DNA from: Oscillospiraceae bacterium
Lineage (GTDB): Bacteria > Bacillota > Clostridia > Oscillospirales > CAG-272
Reading direction: 5' to 3'
Length of the DNA stretch: 11,056 bases
NCBI GenBank assembly: GCA_009779295.1
Contig: WREN01000051.1
Location: 1-11,056 of the forward strand
Shown: positions 1 to 6,276 of the stretch, piece by piece
Layout of the letters: each line of letters begins with the position of its first letter
Position numbering within the stretch: position 1 is the stretch's first letter
Notes under the pieces: generated by a model
What the model saw: the letters and a program-made list of their open reading frames with translations, nothing else
Database searches by the model: none
Told to the model about the DNA's origin: nothing
Program-made: the position numbers and the translations under genes

Positions 1-1051
1 TCGCCTTCTCGCCGACCTGCGCCATATTGATGTAATCCGCGGCGATCTGCAAATCCTTCACCGCTTCCGACGAAACGCACGGCGGCGCTTTCTGTCCCGA
101 AACAGCAAGCAGGAAATTCTTCGCTTGATTGCGCATTGCGCTGGTATTGGGCAATATCGGCGTATGTGACACGCTGTCCCAGCCTTTGCCCTCGTAAACC
201 GTGACGTTGCCCGACAAATGCAGCGCAAGCGGCGCGGGCAAATCTATCCGCACAAATCCGCGCTCAAAGCACACCAGCGCGTGCTCGTGCCAATCTACCG
301 AAGTGCTGTACGGCTCCAATTCCAGAATACAGTTCACGCCGCTTTCGCTTCTCGCTGAAAAGAAATGCTTGTCAGCGAACGTGAGCTGGTAATCCTCGCC
401 CAGTAAGAACCGCATGAGGTTGACTTGATGGATGTAATAGTTCACAAACCAAATGGTTTTGTTGCGTTCGGCTGCGGTCATTCCATCAGGAGCGGGTTCG
501 GGCGGAACCGGCCCGGGAGGTTCGTCGGTCATGTACGGCATGTCGCAGTCCTTGCGCCAGTCGCCGGGCGGCATCGAAATGCGGACGTATGTCATCTTAC
601 CCATTTCACCGCTTTGCTTCCATTTGTTGATGACACTCATGGCGTATTCGGTCGCGGGATCGGATCTTTTATGATAGCCGACCATGTGGATTTTGCCTGC
701 ATCTTTCGCGATTTGCGCGAGTTTCGCGCCGTTCTCCGGAAACACACACAGCGGCTTCTCCGTCATAACGTGCTTGCCCGCGCGCAGTACGTCCGGCACT
801 AATACGACGTGGTTCTCGAAATACTGTATGCACACGACGGCATCGATTTCCTCGTCTGCGAGCAGTTCCCGGTAATCCGCGGTAACTTTCGGCACGTTGT
901 ACCAGTCCGCCAAATGCTGCGCCTGTCTGATTTTAACGTCGCAAAGCGTCACGATTTCACACAAATCCCGCAATTGCGCGTAATTCTGCAAATGCGCGAG
1001 CTGACCCATGTGCCCTACGCCGATGAATCCGATTTTTACTTTTTCTGACAT
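1..1051 (-). CDS. Gfo/Idh/MocA family NAD(P)-dependent oxidoreductase, C-terminus cut by window edge
   Basis: Reading the minus strand from the ATG at 1051 gives 350 residues with no stop before the window edge. The start is supported by GAGGA (plus-strand 1061-1065) with a 9-nt spacer. The N-terminus is a Rossmann fold with GVGHMG at residues 11-16 and an acidic D38 at the end of the second strand, where NAD ribose is usually bound. The family signature EKP is at 98-100 (K99 is the expected catalytic lysine) and GYHKR at 125-129. H208 fits the histidine of the family D-x3-H pair, but the Asp position is N204, a departure from the usual signature. Family members oxidise or reduce sugars, inositols and sugar acids in the cytoplasm. 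The last visible residues (VKDLQIAADYI) match the usual C-terminal helix, so only a short piece is missing. It is the last visible gene of the operon; the substrate is unknown. Confidence 0.9.
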   Translation of the reverse strand, partial: MSEKVKIGFIGVGHMGQLAHLQNYAQLRDLCEIVTLCDVKIRQAQHLADWYNVPKVTADYRELLADEEIDAVVCIQYFENHVVLVPDVLRAGKHVMTEKPLCVFPENGAKLAQIAKDAGKIHMVGYHKRSDPATEYAMSVINKWKQSGEMGKMTYVRISMPPGDWRKDCDMPYMTDEPPGPVPPEPAPDGMTAAERNKTIWFVNYYIHQVNLMRFLLGEDYQLTFADKHFFSARSESGVNCILELEPYSTSVDWHEHALVCFERGFVRIDLPAPLALHLSGNVTVYEGKGWDSVSHTPILPNTSAMRNQAKNFLLAVSGQKAPPCVSSEAVKDLQIAADYINMAQVGEKA

Positions 1052-1078
1052 TTTAATACTTCCTCTCTGTTACTAATT

Positions 1079-1094
1079 ATTATAAAATTATAAT
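1079..1094. repeat. AT-only inverted repeat in the gap before the oxidoreductase gene
   Basis: The 45-bp gap 1052-1096 contains two 7-nt arms, ATTATAA and TTATAAT, around a 2-nt centre. On the minus strand each arm gives a TATAAT hexamer, so the site could be a weak internal promoter -10 region or a weak hairpin. I see no good -35 hexamer at the right distance, and the stem is all A/T with a very short loop, so neither role is secure. The rest of the gap holds the oxidoreductase ribosome-binding site. Confidence 0.3.
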
Positions 1095-1096
1095 CA

Positions 1097-2011
1097 CTAC
1101 ACCTGCCGGTTTTGCCGTGATGAATTGAAAATCTCATTCGCTTCTGCCCAAGTTTCATTGCTAAAGAACACACCCGTTTCATTTTTCGATAATTTTATTT
1201 GGTGTGCGATTTCAAAAAGTATGCCGAAATAATCTTTTCCTGTCTTTAACGCAAGAAAAACCAAGTCCACCCAGATTTTGCCTTTTTCGTACATTGCGGA
1301 ATTTTTAGCGTATTCGATAACGGATTCTATGTCGTATGTAACGCGCTTCTCTGTCACGGAATAGTCGTCGGTATCAACAATCGTGTACGGCGCGGCGGTA
1401 TTGAAATCGAGCGGCTGTCCGCATGATCCCGGATTTATTATAAGTTTATCTCCGCAATAACCGTAACTCTGCAAATGATTATGTCCGAAAACGATAATTT
1501 TCGCGTCGATCTGATCGATTTGCGATTTGATTTCGTCGCTGTTAATACATTCGTTGAACTCCACCGAATATTGCTCTTTTGTGTACATTTTTTTGTGATA
1601 TTTATAACTGTTGCAATTAAATTTTTGCGATATTCTCACAGTTTTCAAAAAGTGAATAGCGTAAAGTGAAATTTCGGGAATGTATAATTCTTCTTTTAAA
1701 CCATCAAGAAAATCGAACGTTTCCGGAGTTAATTCTCTGAATGTCTGATACACCGCACCCATTTGATTGTACGTCCAGTTTGCCTGATCGTCGTTTTTTA
1801 ACCATTGCAAATACACTTCTTTGTTGCCTTTGATTATGTACGCGTTGTGCAATTTCATCAGATAACGCGCCACTTCGTTCGAGTACGGTAAATCAAAAAT
1901 ATAATCTCCCGCGAACACAAACTTGTCAACATTGTTTGTAAGCGCGTCTTCGACTACATTTACGAGCGCGGGATAATTGCCGTGGATGTCTGAAATAATC
2001 GCTATACGCAT
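1097..2011 (-). CDS. Calcineurin-like metallophosphoesterase (YfcE/MJ0936-like)
   Basis: A 304-residue predicted cytoplasmic phosphatase or phosphodiesterase. All dinuclear-metal motifs are visible: SDIHGN (D8, H10), GD (D36), GNKE (N63), an isolated H120, GHNH (H177, H179) and NPGS starting at N193. I chose the ATG at 2011 over an in-frame TTG at 2017 because ATG is stronger and gives the normal MRIAIISDIHGN start. It overlaps the isomerase stop by 10 nt, which suggests translational coupling; no strong Shine-Dalgarno is present. After the phosphoesterase fold comes a roughly 70-residue mostly helical tail ending in a W-x2-A-x3-F pattern, which is also recognisable in the other phosphoesterase of the cluster (5521-6276). 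The final residues (SSRQNRQV) are encoded by a 20-bp stretch identical to part of the neighbouring isomerase gene. Substrate unknown; a sugar phosphate or nucleotide is plausible. Confidence 0.85.
   Translation of the reverse strand: MRIAIISDIHGNYPALVNVVEDALTNNVDKFVFAGDYIFDLPYSNEVARYLMKLHNAYIIKGNKEVYLQWLKNDDQANWTYNQMGAVYQTFRELTPETFDFLDGLKEELYIPEISLYAIHFLKTVRISQKFNCNSYKYHKKMYTKEQYSVEFNECINSDEIKSQIDQIDAKIIVFGHNHLQSYGYCGDKLIINPGSCGQPLDFNTAAPYTIVDTDDYSVTEKRVTYDIESVIEYAKNSAMYEKGKIWVDLVFLALKTGKDYFGILFEIAHQIKLSKNETGVFFSNETWAEANEIFNSSRQNRQV
1105..1124. repeat. Exact 20-bp direct repeat, copy 1 (end of phosphoesterase gene)
   Basis: The 20 bases GCCGGTTTTGCCGTGATGAA are identical to 2302-2321, in the same orientation, and the match ends at both flanking bases. 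Here the bases lie in the last codons of the phosphoesterase gene (SSRQNR frame), whereas the other copy encodes HHGKTG in another frame, so protein-level constraint does not explain the identity. Confidence 0.85.
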
Positions 2012-3405
2012 ACGCAATCAAACCCCATCTTCTCGGCGAAACATTCGATTTCGCCCGAAAAATCTCCCAAACCGAGCGCGGAATGATGTCCGGGCGCCTG
2101 CTGGCACCACTCGTTGAAAAAGATGTGAAACGGCTTGTCAATTTTGACGCGGCAATTTGGGTTGCCGATTTTCAAAATATCGCCGGGAACGATCTCGCCG
2201 ACCGTGTAAATCAGCTTGAACGGCTTGTCCGTACCGAATTGTGAAATGTTCAGTATCGTGCAAATGCCTTCACGCATTTGGAAATTGATTCCGATTCCTT
2301 CGCCGGTTTTGCCGTGATGAACCGAAAGATGCTCCAACAACGGCTTGCCGACAGCCAAATCCACATTGGCAGGTCCGTCATGACCCGCTAAGAAAACGTT
2401 CGCGTTGAAATCCAGCGACATAAACTCCATAAACATTCCGCCGCCGCCGAGCATATTGAGAACCTTCATCGCCATGGCGGCTTTTATATCGCCTTCGGTT
2501 ACGCCGGGGATTCCCATCGCCGAGAGCCGCGAAACCGCTAAAGCGGATTGCGCGCGGAGTTCGACGGTGGATTCTTTTTGTCCCCACCAGTAATAGCCGA
2601 ACGCGTCGATTTTGTATTTGCGGATTATTTCGTCGAACGCGACCGCGATCTTCGCGGATTCGGTCAAATGTTCGTCCGTGACGGTGTCGTCAACCTCATA
2701 ATACTGGCGAAACTCCGCATACATAGCTTCGATTTGTTCTTGAGTGACCTGCTTGTACGCTTCTTCGATTTCCTCAACCTCAGGACGGCAAAGCAATTGT
2801 CCCGTGGCGCGCATAATCCGGTGATCGTCCGTCGGCATATCGACCATGTTGGTGTAGGTGTTACCGATGACCGCGAAGCGGCACCGCGCGTAAGCCGCGG
2901 CTGCCGCCGCACCCATGCACGCGCTTTTGATTTCTTTCCAGAAACGCTCCTCACCGAAATGGCCGCTGACGACTTTGAACTTTTTGCCCATCGCAGTAAG
3001 CGCACAGGAATATTCGGGAATCCCGCACACGCCTTCGTGGTGGAGATAAATGTCCGTTCCGGCGTTCTTGAACTCGTAGACTGCGTCCTCATGGGCGTTG
3101 AGCAGACGAATCGGAACATTCACGGCTTTGATTACAGGTACGATCATCATGCCTGTCGTGTAGCCGAACGGGAAAATCAAGAGAATGTCGATGCCGTTGT
3201 TTTTAAATAGTTCCGCCGCTTCCGACGCGCTTTCGAAATCGTCGGCAAGCCCGGGCGATATAACGTCGCCGAATGATTCGAGCCGCGTCACGAGCGTGTT
3301 GTACATGCGCGTACCCATTTCTTTCAAACCCGGATATTGCCCCCAGTACATCTTGTGCCCCGTCGGCAGAAGCCCGATTTTCGGGCGTATTGTTGGTTTA
3401 AGCAT
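2002..3405 (-). CDS. L-arabinose/L-fucose isomerase family protein
   Basis: A 467-residue cytoplasmic enzyme expected to interconvert aldose and ketose forms of a sugar. The C-terminal half aligns by eye with L-arabinose isomerase (AraA): TEGDIKAA (E304) matches the AraA GEGD segment, MFMEF (E327) matches SFMED, AGHDGP (H342) matches the GSHM histidine, and GHHS (H440-H441) matches the terminal HHT motif. All four expected Mn-binding positions are therefore present. The N-terminal half (GLLPTGHKMYWGQYPGL) is the less conserved substrate domain, so the actual sugar cannot be assigned. The start has an excellent AGGAGGT site that overlaps the stop codon of the preceding amidohydrolase gene. The 3' end overlaps the phosphoesterase start by 10 nt. 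It could also be called a fucose-isomerase-like protein; annotation as a true AraA would be overconfident. Confidence 0.8.
   Translation of the reverse strand: MLKPTIRPKIGLLPTGHKMYWGQYPGLKEMGTRMYNTLVTRLESFGDVISPGLADDFESASEAAELFKNNGIDILLIFPFGYTTGMMIVPVIKAVNVPIRLLNAHEDAVYEFKNAGTDIYLHHEGVCGIPEYSCALTAMGKKFKVVSGHFGEERFWKEIKSACMGAAAAAAYARCRFAVIGNTYTNMVDMPTDDHRIMRATGQLLCRPEVEEIEEAYKQVTQEQIEAMYAEFRQYYEVDDTVTDEHLTESAKIAVAFDEIIRKYKIDAFGYYWWGQKESTVELRAQSALAVSRLSAMGIPGVTEGDIKAAMAMKVLNMLGGGGMFMEFMSLDFNANVFLAGHDGPANVDLAVGKPLLEHLSVHHGKTGEGIGINFQMREGICTILNISQFGTDKPFKLIYTVGEIVPGDILKIGNPNCRVKIDKPFHIFFNEWCQQAPGHHSALGLGDFSGEIECFAEKMGFDCVCV
2302..2321. repeat. Exact 20-bp direct repeat, copy 2 (inside isomerase gene)
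   Basis: Second copy of the 20 bases at 1105-1124. Here they encode HHGKTG around residues 363-368 of the isomerase, in the normal body of the gene, so this copy is more likely the donor and the copy at the phosphoesterase 3' end the derived one. Confidence 0.85.
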
Positions 3406-3412
3406 GGTGTGA

Positions 3413-3419
3413 ACCTCCT
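3413..3419 (-). promoter_or_regulatory. Strong ribosome-binding site of the isomerase gene
   Basis: Minus strand reads AGGAGGT with a 7-nt spacer to the ATG at 3405. It overlaps the TAG stop (3420-3418) of the preceding amidohydrolase gene, so ribosomes finishing that gene stop on this site. It is the best Shine-Dalgarno in the window and suggests the isomerase is made at a high level. Confidence 0.85.
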
Positions 3420-4167
3420 ATATAATTATCCTCAGCGCGTTGTCTCTAAAAATCAACCGCCGCTCCTCTTTTGTTATTCGCGCCGCCAATACCGCGCCCA
3501 TGATGTAATAATACGACTGCATCGGCGCGTCCGTGCCGAACACGACTTTCTCGGCGCCCGCTCCGCGCACCATCTTCTCCAGCACGCCGTTCAAACGCCC
3601 CGTATCGCACGTGTCGAGATACGCGTTGGGATAAGTTTTCGCGAGTTCGATGGCGAGATTGACTTGCCCCTGTATCGAATGACCCATGATAAATTTTATA
3701 TTTTTGTATGTTTCGAGGATTCTCGCGATTTTATCGGCGGAATTGCACGACTCGCCGTTCATCGACACGCCCCATGTGTGCGAAAGTATAATCATTTTGT
3801 TCTCATCTGCATATTCCAAAGCGGGGCGGTACAAATCGCTTGTAACTTCCGTTCGGTGGTAGTCGGGTAACAGTTTGAATCCGACATAATTTTTCATCTC
3901 CGCTTTATTAAATCCGAACGCCGGATTCACTCCGTAATAACCGCGTATACGCGTGGGATATTTTTGCATGGCTTCCGTGATATGCTTGCGTTTGGTGCCG
4001 CCGTTGAACAAATCCTCGCACGGCGAGCAGATTATAAACTCAACACCGACTTCATCCATGAAACGTACCATCGAATCCGCATCGTGGTCGGGGTGATATA
4101 AACAGTATTGCAAACCCATGTGCGTGTGCATGTCGATGATTTGATAATCCAAAGTCCAATTGATCAT
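3418..4167 (-). CDS. Amidohydrolase_2 family metal-dependent hydrolase
   Basis: A 249-residue TIM-barrel hydrolase of the PF04909 type, whose members include sugar lactonases, decarboxylases and related enzymes. The metal and catalytic positions are visible: DMHTH (H14, H16), the GFK strand (K98), LSHTWG (H130), MGHS (H163) and FGTDAP (D213). The protein is short for the family (often 270-330 residues) but spans every conserved strand, so it appears complete. The ATG at 4167 forms an ATGA overlap with the stop of the upstream gene and has a GAGGTGA site just before it. Its neighbour 4164-4949 is a divergent relative lacking these metal ligands, so the pair may form a hetero-complex or act on successive intermediates. 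A lactonase role beside a sugar isomerase and oxidoreductase is inference only. Confidence 0.82.
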   Translation of the reverse strand: MINWTLDYQIIDMHTHMGLQYCLYHPDHDADSMVRFMDEVGVEFIICSPCEDLFNGGTKRKHITEAMQKYPTRIRGYYGVNPAFGFNKAEMKNYVGFKLLPDYHRTEVTSDLYRPALEYADENKMIILSHTWGVSMNGESCNSADKIARILETYKNIKFIMGHSIQGQVNLAIELAKTYPNAYLDTCDTGRLNGVLEKMVRGAGAEKVVFGTDAPMQSYYYIMGAVLAARITKEERRLIFRDNALRIII

Positions 4168-4949
4168 AATCTCACCTCGCTTAGCAACCGTTCAAGGTTT
4201 TTGTGCGCGATGTTTTCTTTCGCGTCGTCGGAAATGTTTGCCCGCATTAGATGGTACATGCTGCACCCCATGCTGTTGGTGGGGAAGTTGCTGCCGAACA
4301 GCATCCGCTCGCTGCCGTAAGACGCGCAAATCTCCTCATAACCGCGCAGCATTCCGAAATCGCCCGTCTCAAAGTAGAAGTTTTTGTAAGTTTTCAATAA
4401 AGGATAAACGTATCTCGCGCTCGGCCAGATTCCGATGTTGCACAGTATAACTGTGAGGTATGGGAATTCTGTGAGTGTTGCGTAGACATATTCAAAACCT
4501 GCCTGCGGTTCGAGAAATAATGGGATTTTTAATTCGCATAATAGGTCGAGCTGTTCTTTCATCGTTACGCCGTTTAAGAAAAAGCGGTCTTTGTCGGGAA
4601 AGGCGCGCAACGCTTTTATTCCGTTTTTTTTCATAGCGGTAAAGAAAATTTCGGGGCGGTATTGCGTATCGGTTATGCACGGGAGCAAAGTCCACGATGG
4701 AATCAAACGTTCCTCGTGACCTTTTATTTCATCGAGTAAGAACTGATTCCCGTAAGTGGGGTCGAACTCGTACATCGTCGTGTGCCAGACGAGCGCTTTG
4801 CCAATTCCGGCGTGATCCATGTAATCGAGCAGGTTCGCCGCGTCGGGCGCGGTATCCACCTTCTCCAATACGATGAACCGCTCGTGGTTGACGACTTCGT
4901 GGTTGACCGTTTCCGTGCCGAAACGGACGTTAGCGTCGAAAAATTTCAA
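4164..4949 (-). CDS. Amidohydrolase-fold protein lacking the usual metal ligands
   Basis: A 261-residue protein with the layout of amidohydrolase_2 barrels: a first-strand motif FDANVRFG, a second conserved strand ending ALRAFPD, a barrel strand PLFLEPQ, then VILCNIG, and FGSNFP before the last helices. The normal ligands are replaced at each place: HxH is N7-x-R9, the strand-5 His region is E147, the strand-6 His is N171, and the catalytic Asp of FGTD is N221 in FGSN. The fold assignment is by spacing and by similarity to the intact neighbour. Either it is a metal-free enzyme, or a structural or regulatory partner of the protein at 3418-4167, with which it shares a 4-bp ATGA overlap. It starts at a TTG (4949) with a good AAAGGA site, 5 bp after the kinase stop. 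The reading frame is intact, so it is not a pseudogene. Confidence 0.72.
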   Translation of the reverse strand: MKFFDANVRFGTETVNHEVVNHERFIVLEKVDTAPDAANLLDYMDHAGIGKALVWHTTMYEFDPTYGNQFLLDEIKGHEERLIPSWTLLPCITDTQYRPEIFFTAMKKNGIKALRAFPDKDRFFLNGVTMKEQLDLLCELKIPLFLEPQAGFEYVYATLTEFPYLTVILCNIGIWPSARYVYPLLKTYKNFYFETGDFGMLRGYEEICASYGSERMLFGSNFPTNSMGCSMYHLMRANISDDAKENIAHKNLERLLSEVRL

Positions 4950-4954
4950 TTATT

Positions 4955-5524
4955 TCAATCCTTTGCAATAAATTTTTTCGCTATTTCGAACAATTCATTG
5001 TAATTAACTTTTTCAAAATCCGTAGTATCGACGAAGATTTTTTGTCCGATTTCCACTTCGTCAAATTTGTATAAATCGGGCATATTGTTTACAAACCAAT
5101 CTTTTTCAGGCAGTTTATGAATCCAATGACGCTCGCCGGAACTATCCCGTTCGACATACCGGGCAAACATAACACGGGGTTCGCCTTGTAAAATAAAGAA
5201 AAGACATTCACAATTATACTTATCAAGTAAGATTTGTATTTCATTTAATTCTTCTAAAACGAAAACGTTTTCGAGAATACAAACTTTCCCGGTTTGCAAA
5301 AACCGTTCGGCGATATGCAGCATAACGCGCACCGCAACATCGCTGCTACTCATCGCAATATCCATGGCAACTACGTTGTTTTCGCGTCGGAAAGCGTCGC
5401 AGATCGTTTCATCGATCGTATCTCTTTCAAAACACGGGACGTTCAATTCCCGAGACAACATACGCGCAAACGTAGATTTTCCCGCCGCACAATATCCGCC
5501 GACTAAAATAATTTTGTTTTTCAA
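4955..5524 (-). CDS. P-loop kinase-like protein (AAA_33 / small-molecule phosphotransferase type)
   Basis: A 189-residue P-loop protein. The Walker A motif is G10-YCAA-GKST (10-18), followed by ERDTIDE (D35, the position of the acceptor- or base-binding Asp in this kinase group). A hydrophobic strand ending VCILEN (80-86) stands where Walker B would be. The arginine-rich lid segment RYVERDSSGERH (122-133) is typical of AAA_33/chloramphenicol-phosphotransferase-like kinases. It probably phosphorylates a small molecule such as a sugar or nucleoside, but the acceptor is unknown. I start it at the TTG at 5524 rather than the TTG at 5539: the former lies 8 nt after GGAGG and makes a TTGA overlap with the upstream stop, while the latter lies on top of that ribosome-binding site. 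It is translationally coupled to a phosphatase gene. Confidence 0.75.
   Translation of the reverse strand: MKNKIILVGGYCAAGKSTFARMLSRELNVPCFERDTIDETICDAFRRENNVVAMDIAMSSSDVAVRVMLHIAERFLQTGKVCILENVFVLEELNEIQILLDKYNCECLFFILQGEPRVMFARYVERDSSGERHWIHKLPEKDWFVNNMPDLYKFDEVEIGQKIFVDTTDFEKVNYNELFEIAKKFIAKD
4959..4964 (-). promoter_or_regulatory. Ribosome-binding site deciding a TTG start
   Basis: Minus strand reads AAAGGA with a 9-nt spacer to the TTG at 4949. It overlaps the end of the kinase gene. No ATG lies nearby in frame, and the protein begins with the conserved barrel strand (KFFDAN), so TTG is the start. Confidence 0.7.
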
Positions 5525-6276
5525 TTCGATTGCCTCCAACCATCAAATTTATTCGGATATTTCCAAGCAAAACTTTCGGCGGCTTTGTCCCAAATCTCAT
5601 GAGGATAATCGGGCATTTCGTCTAAATATCCCATACTTTTGACATGCCTGAAAAACCGCCCGAATATAGAGTTTGAAACTCCCGTTTCCATCATCTCCAT
5701 TAGAAGGCGCGACAATACCGGATTAACATCATAACAACCGGTGGAAATAAAATCTCTCCAAATCTGTTCTGTCGAATAAGTAAGCGCGCGGTGCGATACT
5801 TGTATGACACCGTCGTATATTTCAAGCATTGCGTATCGGGTTTCCGCAAGATTTACCCGCCCTTTAGGGTCGCCGACCGAACCGGGGTTTAATTTATATT
5901 TACTTCCGGATTTATGAAAGTAACTGTCGTGAGTATGACCGAACAAATGCAAACCATTTTCAGGACATTCCACCAATTCTTCCATGTGACCCATCATAAT
6001 CTGTACGCCTTCTCTTTCTATGTGAAGCACACGGGGTAAAATACTGAAATCACGATTAATTCCGTAGTGTTTTGCACTCGGGTCTTCGAAATTACCCTGA
6101 AGACATATCACGTTATGTTCATCCAATAAATCGAGCGCCTTGTCAAGATATGGGAATAAACCCGTTTGGTCGCCGAGCGAATATATTTCATCCGCATTTT
6201 GGCGGAGAATGTCGTCGATAACTATTTTAAGCGCATAATAATTGCCGTGAATATCTGATAAAACCGCTATTTTCAT
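5521..6276 (-). CDS. Calcineurin-like metallophosphoesterase (YfcE/MJ0936-like)
   Basis: A 251-residue cytoplasmic phosphatase or phosphodiesterase with the full motif set: SDIHGN (D8, H10), GD (D36), GNFED (N62), GH (H97), GHTH (H114, H116) and NPGS from N130. The catalytic core ends around residue 170 and is followed by a helical extension with a TG-rich segment and a W-x2-A pattern, shared with the phosphoesterase at 1097-2011, so the two are probably paralogues of one subfamily. The ATG at 6276 overlaps the phosphotriesterase-like stop as ATGA and is preceded by GAGGT. The downstream kinase start overlaps its stop as TTGA. A phosphatase coupled to a kinase suggests opposite actions on a related substrate, but that is inference. 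Confidence 0.87.
   Translation of the reverse strand: MKIAVLSDIHGNYYALKIVIDDILRQNADEIYSLGDQTGLFPYLDKALDLLDEHNVICLQGNFEDPSAKHYGINRDFSILPRVLHIEREGVQIMMGHMEELVECPENGLHLFGHTHDSYFHKSGSKYKLNPGSVGDPKGRVNLAETRYAMLEIYDGVIQVSHRALTYSTEQIWRDFISTGCYDVNPVLSRLLMEMMETGVSNSIFGRFFRHVKSMGYLDEMPDYPHEIWDKAAESFAWKYPNKFDGWRQSN
5533..5537 (-). promoter_or_regulatory. Ribosome-binding site deciding the kinase TTG start
   Basis: Minus strand reads GGAGG with an 8-nt spacer to the TTG at 5524. It lies in the last codons of the phosphoesterase gene. The longer reading from the TTG at 5539 would place the start codon directly on this site, which is why the shorter start is preferred. Confidence 0.75.

Noticed and set aside
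1079..1094. Promoter for the oxidoreductase gene
   Set aside because: TATAAT hexamers are present on the minus strand, but no acceptable -35 sequence is found at 16-18 nt; kept only as an inverted repeat.
2548..3210. Plus-strand open frame of 220 codons
   Set aside because: It lies entirely inside the isomerase gene on the other strand, whose metal-binding motifs are intact; the plus-strand translation shows no recognisable motif and it has no ribosome-binding site.
3337..3870. Plus-strand open frame of 177 codons
   Set aside because: Shadow of the isomerase start and the intact amidohydrolase; it crosses a well-supported minus-strand gene junction.
5525..5539. Upstream TTG start for the kinase-like protein
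   Set aside because: That codon overlaps the GGAGG ribosome-binding site which is well spaced for the TTG at 5524.
4955..6276. RNA repair (Pnkp/Hen1-like) system
   Set aside because: Kinase and phosphatase folds are adjacent, but there is no ligase or methyltransferase and all other neighbours are metabolic, so I do not call it a repair system.
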